From NCBI RefSeq assembly GCF_910592395.1, contig NC_088315.1, forward strand, positions 3,102,501 to 3,166,500: a stretch of 64,000 nucleotides of DNA. Direction: 5' to 3'. The translations under genes and the position numbers were made by a program. The notes beneath the pieces are model-generated. The model was given only the letters and a program-made list of their open reading frames with translations, searched no databases and was not told the DNA's origin. The number at the start of each line of letters is the position of its first letter. Position 1 is the first letter of the stretch. Origin of the DNA: Lineus longissimus (taxonomy: Eukaryota > Nemertea > Pilidiophora > Heteronemertea > Lineidae). Shown one piece after another: positions 13,223-24,900 of the stretch.

Positions 13223-15845
13223 GGATGTCGATACTTAGGTCCATTGTATTCCATCCCATACTACTAGACTGGTGCATACATGTCTCAATGAATCTGTCTG
13301 AGTTGGGGTTAGGCAATACGAATTTAATTGTTTGTACAGGCTGGTACAGTAGAATCTCTTTTTCACTATTTGGTGATGTCATCGTACATGTCAAAAGAAG
13401 CTTCTACTAGGCCGTGAAACCTCTCAGTTTGTAATTGTTTGGTGATAATTTTGGTAAATTTTTTTCAAATTAAAAACTATTAGGTCTGAAAAGGTGTTTA
13501 GAAAATTGAAAAACAAGCAATTTAATTGGTGTAGCCTGTACAGCCGATAGTTTCCTCAGTCTCAGCCTTGTCTTTATTTCTGTAGCGGAGGGTTTATTTT
13601 TGCAAAGCATACAACCTGCCAGTCGGAGACATTTGTATACAGGTCGTCCCAGAAATAACCCTTTATAATCTTCTGTTCAGGCTGTAGATTGTTACAGAAA
13701 TGGACAAGACCAAAAGCTATAGAGGGGGAAGATGGTACCTTCTATATCATTTCATGGGTAGCCTGGAGAAACCTTCAATGTCAGTTTGATGGAATCGACA
13801 AGGTCAACAAATTCTATGGTGCTTAACTATTCCATCTTTGTTTATTCTTATGGAAGGAGTCTTGAAATTTTCCTAGATGGTAAAGACTCTACGCACATGG
13901 CGAATGTAGTTGATTGTTCTGTTTTGTGTTGATCTAGGTTTGATATGAAACAAAAACAGTAGACGTTGGAAATGAATTGTCCTAAATTCCTTCAATCTTG
14001 GAGAATTTCATGGCCTTCTCTAACTTTTTAATGCAGATATGAAAGTGTGTGAGATGCGAGTCCGTGGACTTCATGCATGTGTATTTCTGTACTGAAGCAG
14101 TTATTATAACATTGAGTTGCACTTAAAAAGCACTTTATGTTTCAATTTTATAAAGATATTCAAAATTTCATTTTTTACTTTATTTTGATTTATCAAAGTT
14201 TGCATGTTTTTCATAAAACTCATCAAGGTCTGTATAAGTAATAATCTGAAAAATCCTTGTTTATTAAAAACTGTGTTACTGCAATTGTCCTGAGAAACAA
14301 GTTGTATCTAAGACAACATATGGTTATTTCAGACAACTATTTGATCATGAAGATTGACCTTTAGAGACTTGTTTTCAATTCGTTGAAACATTTTGTAAGT
14401 TTTCGAGAAGCTACAACTCATTCGCAAGATTTTATACAAAATGAGTTGTTGGTAAGTTTTAAGTAAGAAAGATAATGTATATATGCGCTTGGAGGCTATA
14501 CAAATGTCAGTTCTATCTATATTTATTCAAAATACTCATGTCGAATCATTTCGCCGTCAAAAAGATCGCCTGAAAATCTCTCTGAAACTAGTCTTCCTTT
14601 CCGTTCTTCATTGAAACAATTCACTTGCTTCAAATTGAGAATTTTCATTATGATATGTCAATTGTTCCGTGAATGACACAATTGCAAAAGTATTTAAAAC
14701 ATCTCAGTTTTCTTCCCTGATCTCTTTCAGTATTCTTCTGTATTCTAAGGCAATTCAATTTCGTGTTCAGAACTTTTGGAATAGTCACCATCTTTTACTT
14801 CATTGGCACTGGCATTAAATGCTTGAATTTAATAGTAAAATACCCACAGAGATTATGACTTAATTTGAAACAGAATTCATGACATGTTCATATATATGAT
14901 TTACCTGGTTTGGCCATTAAATTAGTTGACTTCACATTTTAATTTCTACTTAAAATTACTATAATATCAATACTCTGCCAAAGATCAAATTTTAGTTACG
15001 TTTGTAAGTGATTCTTCTTTCGTTCCCAATTTTAGTACATTTTGAAATCGATTAACTCTTTGGTGCATTGTTGTTTTTTTGCATTTACACATGTAAATTT
15101 TGTGTTGATCGTTTTTGATGTCAAAGGAAGAGTATGATCAGGATTTCTTCAAAACGAGTGGTGATTTTGTATACACACTGTATAGTTAGATGATTGGATT
15201 AAACATAATCATGATTATATGATAATTAGTTAACAATAATAAATATGATCCACATGTATCCCACACCTGAGCTAAAAATGGCCTACCATCTCACTGCAAT
15301 CACTTCTCAGGTAAGCCAGGTTGCTTGAACAATACCGTAATCAAAAATGTTAGAGAGATTAAAGAGTCATCAGATATAAGAAATGGAACCTGGTTTTTAC
15401 GTTATGTAAAATGTATTGTAAAGTTGATGATGATTTAATCTCAGTCTTGGGATACTTCTGTCTATATTCTAAATTGTCACTTGATATTGTGTGACTGTTG
15501 TCTCCAGAAATGTCTCTCCCACCTCCAAATACTCACTTGTGATAACTTTTGACATTGATTTGTGTTTAGCGAGTTCTGTTGCCATTTTCACTCGGAGGCA
15601 AAAGCAGAATGTCATGGTAACTAACACACTCCTCCCCGTTGATAGAGTTGATACCGTTAAATAAATAAGCAAGATCTTGGGCCACCTGTGATTAAAATGG
15701 CTGCAGAACTCTCGACTCTTCATTGAAATAACTTCCAATCACTTTCACAAACAAAAGATGTGATGTTATTCCACTTCAGTACCAGTATCAAACTTTTTAA
15801 GACAATATTATTCTATAGTGTACAGCTTCATGACAATAAAAGCGT
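13223..15845 (+). other. Probable long 3' UTR of calumenin
   Basis: This AT-rich sequence follows the calumenin stop with no coding frame. An AATAAA at 15835-15840 is a plausible distal polyadenylation signal, giving a 3' UTR of about 2.6 kb. Earlier AT-rich hexamers could give shorter forms. The extent is inference. Confidence 0.4.
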
Positions 15846-18299
15846 TTTCCATAGATTTATCTCTCACTTTCTCATTTGTCAAGCTGATTGTTCTTAGAAA
15901 GATCAATGCTGGAGATAACCGAATACTGCTTAATCCTACTTGGGTTCCTTGTATCTGATACCTGTGGATATGTCCGTTGATCAGCTAGTGCCAACCCGGT
16001 CACTGTCTCCTTAGTGGTCAGCCAAGATGTTCGACCTTTCAAGAAATCTCTGCCAAGATTTTGTGTTGCCTGAGACAAAGTCACAACCTGTCCGAACACT
16101 CAAGGGGTACACCAACCTTTAAAGTAATTTATATTGCCTGGGACAACGTCACAACCAGAGATGATTCTCCAGCAGTGAAACCTTGCATGCAGATTGTGAC
16201 ATTGTCCCAGTTATGCCAAGAGACCAAGTTGTGGGGATTTGGACAAGGTCAGCAAATCACTTGTCCCTATGGTTACAAAAGCGGCTAGCAGACGACCATC
16301 CTGAGAACAGGTTTTGGCTATACTCCTACCTTATTTGAAATATCGAGAGTGGGAGTACAAGTACATTATTGAAAATCACTGGTACGTCGGGATGGCAGAC
16401 GATGGCAAGTGATATATCCAAAGGCTCTCTCGCAACATGCCTTGTTTGGAACAACATGGTCCACAGCATGCATGACGCTGTTGGTTGGAACTTGTCCGAA
16501 GGTTCTGTTATTATGGAGCGAGTTTTTTTCAGCACAACCATCCAAACTTTGTCAGTTGTGATGTCTTTCAGCCGTGGCATATCCAGGGGGGGGGGGGGGT
16601 TGTGCTATGGGTTAGGTGTCTTGTTCAAAGACACAAGAGATAAAACGGCAGTCATCCTTCCAACAGTCACGCTCACTGCCTCCTGACTTATGATAAAACT
16701 AGAGGAGAAGGGATCAAACAAATAGAATATTCCTTTATAGGACATTTATTTCTGTCATGATATCAGCAAGACACAGACGTATTGTACTAGATAAAATACA
16801 TTAGCTTAGCAAGTATAATGTACCTCTTAAATTACAAAATATTCAATAATCTGTCCATATAGAATTTATAAATGATAACAAACAAAATATCTCTCCACCC
16901 TGACCATGAATGCAAGTATCAATTTGTATTTTCTATTCTCCCTCCTCACGGGATCAACACTTTGGATGGACTGAAATACATCTTGAAACTTGCAAAACCA
17001 GAGGGAATTTTCGATGAAACAATGAAACGAATTCAGCAATAGAATAAAATATGTTCCCAAAAATGTGACACAGAATTCAAATTTGCAATAAAAAGCCATG
17101 AGATAAAGCGGCCTTTTGATTATCAGGCTTTTAGGCCATACAACTCAGAACAGTGTCGTGGTAACCAGGGCAAGCATCTTGCAGACCAGACTTAAATCGT
17201 GATTTGCTGATGCCAAAATGACTGGCAACCAACACAACTATTGAAGTTCCAAGGAATATTTTGCATAAATCACAAACATTCTAACAAATAAAGCAGAGCA
17301 GTGAATATGTCTGGTGCTCTCCTCCCTCCCCAATTTCATATACATGTACAATCTTGCCTTATTGAGCAATATCGCTATCTAGCTTTCTATCTCACAAATA
17401 AAGCTATTTCCAGCAGATATAGATAAATATCCCCACATGTACCTCTTTTGGAAGACTGCATCCAAGCTAGACTTGTTCTAAAATTTCCCAAAACTGACAG
17501 CAATGCATACATAATTCAACCTTAACACAATCAGTAAATAAATATTCTATCCATCAATATATCTATTAATATGGTAGAGACTATCATATAGACTATATAT
17601 TGGCTTTAAATATTCACATAAAACATAGAATAGAATAGTTACTGAGGGTAAAATTTAATGAAACATAATCAAAATATACAAATTATTGAAAGACTAATAT
17701 TGGAGTAAAGGTATCTCAAACTTGTGCTGCTTTTGCCAGAATATTTGCTTTGTCCAGCAATTGCCTCGAGCAAAGAATTTGCCCAAGGGTTTGAAGACAA
17801 CATGTGTTGTAGCCAACTGGACTAGTGTGCTCAGGCCTATACTATCCAGGAACATTATTTATTGGCAAAACAGGCTGACCCAAATAATAGCATGCCAGCA
17901 GTGACTACCTAAATACAATATTTGCAAAAGCGAGTTCCAAAGATCCAGATTACGTGCAATATAGTGAGTGATGTGAAAATGGAATGATAAATGAACAATG
18001 ATGTTCTACAAAAAAGATTGGGAGTACCCTGACTTATCCGACACAAAGTTGCGAGAAAAGGAATAAATAGGGTCAGAAGGAAACAATGTCATAATAAATT
18101 TAAAAAACCTCGAAAAGAAATAAGACTCCTTTTACAAACCACTACAGTGAGTGAGACATACATTTTGTTTTGAAGTTGATAGCCCATCAGCAACTTTCTC
18201 TTTTAAAGCACCACAGTAATAAATACATTTCAAGCTAAAACAAACCACACTAAATGCAACGGATTTTGGAAATGGCAGTTCTCCAATGACTTCACAACA
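15846..18299. other. Intergenic / 3' region with a dispersed motif
   Basis: No coding exon is supported. The motif GGGACAACGTCACAACC at about 16140 recurs inverted (GGTTGTGACGTTGTCCC-like) at about 16193-16210 and near 59483, suggesting a dispersed repeat. A poly-G run lies at about 16587-16600. The AT-rich stretch 16730-18290 may be 3' UTR of the minus-strand DUF547 gene. Confidence 0.3.
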
Positions 18300-18873
18300 C
18301 AGGGTTGGCTCTTTGAATTTTTTCCTCCTAGCCACTTTTTAGCCAAGTGGCTGTCACTTTTAGCCATATTGAGTCAGCTCTAGCCATTGCCGATCGTTTG
18401 TCCATCTTGGGGCCGACCAAGCCCACAGTAACAAGTGCGAGAATGGCAACCCGCCAGCACAAGACCAGCAAATCAACGAACGATTCGAGGAACACGTGAC
18501 CGGAGACTCCATGGCAACAGAGCGAGCGGGAAACCAGTCGATAATGTATGCGTAAGGCGACCGGCAGCGCCGCCAAAACCACTAGCGGCAAGGGGTAGAA
18601 CTACAATGCAGACGATAGCAACCACGTGTGATAGCGCGGCCGCCCGCAAATATGATAAAGTTTGACTGACTATCGATCGTTCCTTGGTGCATTGGGGTGG
18701 AAGTGGATCTTTTTGATAGACTTTGATCAATTTTCGCACAATACTATTACTCTCTCGCCAAATCATCGCAATTCAAATTGAATTCGCAAAGTTTTAGCCA
18801 GACATTGTTTTACATTCGCCACTCATATGCAGCATTCCAAGTGGCGAAAATGCCAACGGGCGCGCCAACCCTT
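18300..18873. mobile_element. hAT-like non-autonomous element with subterminal hairpins
   Basis: A GC-rich 574-bp island in AT-rich sequence begins CAGGGTTGGC (18300-18309) and ends GCCAACCCTT (18864-18873), imperfect terminal inverted repeats of the CAGGG type seen in hAT elements. The flanks TCACAACA and TCAACACA match at 6 of 8 bases, as expected of a decayed 8-bp target duplication. Each end has an inverted pair just inside it: AGCCACT/AGTGGCT at 18330-18336 and 18346-18352, and CGCCACT/AGTGGCG at 18817-18823 and 18840-18846. No transposase frame is present. It lies downstream of the DUF547 stop, possibly inside its 3' UTR. Confidence 0.5.
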
Positions 18874-19025
18874 CAACACACTTTTGAAGTTTCATAGGGA
18901 GCACTGACAAAAAAACCCAAATTCTTGGTTTTGATATCTTTGATTATCTATTATCTAAGATATGCAGCGATTCAGCATTCTGCTAGAACATTGCAATGAT
19001 AGAACTGTTTCCCCAGTGGCCACGG

Positions 19026-21783
19026 TTACACTTTATTAAGTCGCCAGTTGTAGTCTCGATACTTTATCTCGACTTTTCCCTCCTCCTCCAGCTTTTCTAA
19101 CAGAAGACTGATTCCGTACTGGACATCTTCACATACATATGACATTGCCCATCTGAAATGTAGAGGAATTGAAATAGCTTAGGGACAATTTCAAACTATG
19201 AACAGGTCTGGAATCACCTTGGGTGGAAAAGGGAGTCATTTTCATTGCCTCTGACCTTATTGGAATTGAAGACTCCCTCACAACTGTTCCAGCAACAAAT
19301 TGTCTTTCATTAGAAAATTCAGGTAATCGATCACTGGAATAATCCAGTGTAACTTATTTCAGGCATTTATCTCTCTCATGGAACTTTTCTCAAGAGTCAT
19401 AATAAAAATTGAATTCTGCTCAACCGAACATGAAATCTACAGACCGAGCAATACATCTTGGTTACCTGATTGCATCAACATCTGTCTTTCCAAAGTCTTC
19501 ACGATACCATTGGAAGATCTTTGACAATCCGATCTCATTGAATTTGATATGACACGTGACCTCCTGATGACAAAAGTTCTTGGCAGCAGCCTCGAGAGCT
19601 CGATCAAGATTTTTTTCAGAGTAAACGTTAATTGCAGGACAGGACTGGAACATGAAATGTGTAAAATATAGAAAAGAATAGAACCACCAAAGCAGATGCC
19701 ATCTGTATTAAAGGCGCGATGGAAACTGATATACTGTATACTATATTGTAGAAGGCGACTGGGTAGCTTACAGCTTAGTAATAATGAATTTTTTTAGTCA
19801 GTAGGTCCTTTGAAGCAGTACATCCTCACCAAGGACACTGATTTGCGTACCAAGTTCATCAGTTGGTAACTTCCTACATGCAAAGTTTGCTTGTCTAACA
19901 TGATTTTGAGATGGTTCCTCACCTTAGCACCACAGACAAGAGCAAAATGAATCCTTGGGTCAACCTCTTTCAGTGCAAACTTCAATCTTGGGTCGGTGTT
20001 GCCAAACTGGGGGTGAGTGGAAGCTGGATGGCCTCGGTTAGCTGCAGAGAAATCAAACCATTCATGTAAAATTATGATGTTTTTTCCCAACTTTTTGTTC
20101 TTCAATTAGTATTTCAATAGATGTACCCTTTTGTTTTTATTAAACGCCCTGTAGCTGTATATAGCCCCATTAAGTCATCCAGCACCATACTCTTGATAAT
20201 TTTCTGAAATGCCAACCATTACTCTGCACAACCCATACAGTTTCAAGAGGATGTTTTATGTCAAAGGCTGTGTTTAGGAATGGCAGGGTTAACTCCTGGT
20301 TGCCATGGACACACATTTCAATCGACAACTTCCTCATCAAATCATACCTAATTGGATTTTATTGTCCGTGAGGAATAGCAATGATTAGCTCAATCAATAA
20401 TGCATCACTGATCACAGTGGCCAAGTCTCTCAATCATTATATTATGTCGGAAAACAAACACAGCGTATCAACACAACCCTGCAATGGCTCAACGATTTAT
20501 AGGAAAAGGTTGCGGCCACATCTCAAATTCATTCCTGTTCACTTTATCACTTTCACAATCATACCTCTTAAAATGCCATGTTCAATATCGTCCAACGTGA
20601 AGACGTAACCTCCGATATCATACGCTGTCGACTTCCAGAACTGTTGGATGTTCAAGACGGATGTAGGAATCTCATCTAGGTCAACCAGGCCGTGGATCGT
20701 TAACACATTATACACATCTGAACCTTGGTCAAGGAATGAGACGATAGAACATAATACCAGTGAAGAATTTTCACAAATGTGCCTCCATATGGAATGTATA
20801 AGTTTAAGCACTACAACAAACATGAGGAATGCAATGGAAATCTGACCTGACTGTCAATAAGTAAAGATCTGGCATTCAGGAAGAAGGCAACGATAATTGA
20901 TAACAGCATGTTATGGAGCTACTAAATGGAGGATCAATATGTCACATGTACAATAGCTGAACAGTATATATGACCAATGTTCTTTAAAAGGATACTTAGA
21001 AACAAAACTTTCCGTTCATCCACCGACAGTGGCTCTAAGTCTATCGTCTTCAGCGAAGCAGCCATTTTCTTATATTCGCTAAAGATGGGTGCTTTCTTCA
21101 GATCATTGTATTTGACCCCCGCACCTTCAGCATCCATGAACTCTCCCTTCATTCTGGAAAAAGAGTTTTACTTTTATACATTTCGGATGTGCCAATGATC
21201 ACAGGTGCATGAAGATACCAGAATTATAGCAGTCATTCACTGATTCAGTGCTGAATTAACTGATGTGCGCACGCAATCGAAAAAATAATCCTCTTAATGT
21301 CTAATCATATCACTGTTATTTTATGACCACGTACGCTTGGCTGACACTGACAGTGACTGACACAGGTCTGTTTTTTCCTTATACTAGTTTTAGTGCGTTT
21401 TGGTTATGTGGGGACTGAGTGATCCTCGCTAGTGATCTGTTGATTCGGATATCATCACAGGCCTGTATCCAAGACCTCACGTGTAAGGGCAGTCATTACT
21501 GGCAGAAAAAAACAAATATTGTCGGTACCGCAGGGGTTATTTTTTGATACATCCCGTGGAACAACAAAGTCCTGTCAAAATTTTTCATTTTGTGCAGTGC
21601 GGAAAAACTAAGAATTTTTAGAGAAATTAACTAAGGAGAATCGGTTGCTTTTCTCACGTACCTGAGCATCAACCTTTGCAAGTCTTGAGACACCTTCACA
21701 GCTGAAGTGGAATCCTCAGGGGGCGTATCTTGGGCATTTAAAACCCTCACATTGGGGGTAGTGGGTCTTTCCTGCTGTGCCAT
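19026..21783 (-). CDS. DUF547 domain protein
   Basis: Six exons on the minus strand (21783-21662, 21153-20996, 20717-20565, 20041-19923, 19644-19466, 19152-19026) give 858 bases, 285 residues; all phases match. The central region carries DUF547 hallmarks: LFLNVYNVLTIHGLV, FTLDDIEHGILRG, and DPRIHFALVCGAKSCPAI. The molecular function of DUF547 is not known; it occurs in bacteria, plants and invertebrates. A polar N-terminus of about 45 residues precedes it, and the last ~40 residues form a charged tail (EKLEEEGKVEIKYRDYNW). There is no signal peptide or membrane segment, so it is probably cytosolic. Transcription starts head-to-head with TBC1D7; only 210 bp separate the two start codons. Confidence 0.93.
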
Positions 21784-21993
21784 CTTGGAAATCGGTTATC
21801 AATCCGTCGATACCAAAATAGTTAAAATTGATTCATTCAAAGATACACATAGTTTGCCGAATAGTCAAATAAAATTACTATCACCTATTGTATTTTGACT
21901 TATGTCGATGAAAATTCATGATTTCTCTCGCCGTAGTTATAGATTTAGTACTTGAATCTATGGCGAACTCAGAATCAACTACGAAAACTCAAA
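21784..21993. promoter_or_regulatory. Bidirectional promoter region, DUF547 gene and TBC1D7
   Basis: Only 210 bp lie between the divergent start codons at 21783 (minus) and 21994 (plus), so both promoters and 5' UTRs must share this interval or overlap the opposite gene. No TATA box is evident at a good distance. An out-of-frame ATG at 21960-21962 (context CTATGG) opens a 28-codon frame that ends at 22046, overlapping the TBC1D7 start, and could reduce translation if it is in the mRNA. Confidence 0.6.
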
Positions 21994-24900
21994 ATGGCAG
22001 ACGAAAGAAATTTTCGTTCTCATTATTACGACAAAGTCGGTTTTAGAGCCGTCGAGGAGAAGAAATCAGTCGAAATATTATTAAAGGAACAAACCATAGA
22101 CAATTCTAAACTGTTTCAATTCGTTCTGCGGTTTCCACTTATCTCTGCTTATCGCCTGACGGTGTGGAAATATCTACTTGGTGAGGTCTTAAAAAAAGGG
22201 AAATGTAGGCCTACATCATCATCATCATCTATTAGCCTAAATGTCACAGATGTTTTATATTATGGTCCAAGTTTTAATGAAATAGGAATGGAATTGTGGG
22301 AATGGGAGCAAATTAGAATTGATTGTCGGTCTCTTCCCCTTGACTTATAGTCATGTCAGTTTATTGAATGAATTCTAGACTAATAGAGGATCGCATCCTC
22401 CTGCCCCCTCATCCCCCACACACTTGCAGCATGCAGCAATGGGGTACTTATCTCCAATATGAGACGTTGCTGTTGCTGTCACTGTCGCGGCACCCTGTTT
22501 GACCATTTCTTTGCATCAGTTCTTGCTGCGTCAATGCTAGTAAAATTGCATTGTCTCAGTCATGTCAGTGCTACAGTTTATGATGTAATATGAGGAAGGC
22601 TCAGGCCTTGATAGGGAGCTCTTCGTTAATAGGGCTGGTGAGCGAGAAGACTCGGTGGTGGTGGGGGGGTTATATAGTTAGGATGATGCCATCATGGCAG
22701 TTTACCGAAGAAGCAGTTGGCTAGCACACAATGTCAATGATTGATGGCGAGTAGTTGGTGGGTGGGAGAGGGGGGATATAGTTAGGATGATGCCATCATG
22801 GCAGCTGTCGCAGTATAGAAAATAAGTGGGGAGAATGTGGGAAACTAAACACAACAGGAGAAGGATAGGTATTTTTGCCCGGAGATAAGCATAATGATCC
22901 CAAGACCCAAGTGTAATTAAGATTTATAGGGAGCTCTTAAGCGAGCTTTATGGTTAAGGGTCGAATGTGTGCGTGTATACCGTCAACGAAAAAAACTTGA
23001 CCCGCTTGACCGGAACCAGAAAACCTCTGCACCCAGGTGACATTTTTGCACGCGAATCGTATACGCTAATGCACAGCAATTTACCTGGGGAGAGATTTTC
23101 TTTTTCCAAACAATTCAGCGGGACGCTGCGATGTTTACGCGGAGAAGCCGCTGTTCGGTTGAAGATTTCGTCAAAACAGGGCCGAATCAAAGTGTGACGA
23201 TACCCTGGGGCGAATCGAAATGCATTAAACAACAATCTGCATTGCTGCCAGAGATCATTTTTCTCTTTCCGCGAAGAAATCGTGCTTTGAACTGGCAAAA
23301 TTCCGCAAAAGATTTTCCGTCTGCTAACTTTTCCGTAGTTTCAAGCGCACCAACATGATCGGTCCGGGGCTGCCCGTTTCGACGACGATTTCGTCAATAC
23401 CATGGGGTGTGACAATATGTCGACGGTCTGGTTCCATTAATAATGCAATAATCTTGAAAGTACATTGGTCTCAATGTCTATTTCCCCGTTTCCATGTCAA
23501 AATCCTACCTTGAAACCTGAAACCACTCGTCCACAACACAAGCCATTTCTATTTTCAGAGAGCGCATGCGCACTAACTCAAACGCACGCGCTGACCTCAG
23601 GTCTCACTAGCCGGTGCGGAGGCCAGGCCTACCTGCCTCCAAAAATGACGCGACGTCATTTCATGCATACCCCTGTTCCAGCGGCTGTAGACTTGGCAGT
23701 ACCTTACTCTCACACAAACCTATACATTTCTGAATAGCTTGTCTCTTGTAGAATACATCTGACCAAGTTTCAACGTCGTCTAGACATAGAGTAATGCATA
23801 GACTGATGTAGCACAATGCATGAGACACCCTGTATAACGCAAATTTGAAAAATGTCACCTCTATGCCTTATAACTTCAAGATTAACACCTGATCACCACT
23901 GGCTAGTGAGACCTCAAACTATTCAGGACGGGGGGGGGGGGGGGGGGGGGGGGTTGGCTAAGGTCTTTTTGAATTAGAATATAGATCTTAATTACACTTG
24001 CGTCTTGGGTTCATTATGCTTATCTCCGGGCAAAAATACCTATCCTTCTCCTGTTGTGTTTAGTTTCCCACATTCTCCCCACTTATTTTCTATACTGCGA
24101 CAGCATCTATTGGGTCAACTGCCATGATGGCATCATCCTAACTATATCCCCCCTCTCCCACCCACCAACTACTCGCCATCAATCATTGACATTGTGTGCC
24201 AGCCAACTGCTTCTTCGGTCAACTGCCATGATGGCATCATCCCAACTATATACCCCCCCCCCCCCGAGTCTTCTCGCTCACCAGCCCTATTAACGAAGAG
24301 CTCCCTATCAAGGCCTGAGCCTTCCTCATATTATTCTAATTCAAAAAGACCAACGTCGCCTAGACATACAGTCATGCATAGACTGATGTAGCACAATGCA
24401 TGAGACACCCTGTATAACGCAAATTTGAAAAAATTTCACCTCTATGCCTTATAACTTCAAGATTAACACCTGATCACTTGGTCAAACTTGGTCAGATGTA
24501 TTCTACAATACAAGAGACATGCTATTCAGAAATGTATTGGTTTGTGTGAGAGAAACGTACTGCCAAGTCGACAGCCGCTGGAACAGGGGTATGCATGAAA
24601 TGACGTCGCGTCATTTTTGGAGGCAGGTAGGCCTGGCCTCCGCACCGGCTTGTGAGACCTGAGGGTAGCGCGTGCGTTTGAGTTAAGTGCGCATGCGCTT
24701 TCTACGGAAAATTAAAATGGCCAGTGTTGTGGACGAGTGGTTTCAGGTTTCACGGTAGGATTTTGACATGGAAACGGGGAAATAGACATTGAGACCAATG
24801 TACTTTCAAGATTATTGCATTATTAATGGAACCAGACCGTTGACATATTGTCACACCCCATGATATTGACGAAATCGTCGTCGAAACGGGCAGCCCCGGA

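Noticed and set aside
18328-18766. Several 76-97 codon frames in both strands
   Set aside because: They lie inside the GC-rich hAT-like element, overlap each other on both strands and have no transposase motifs.
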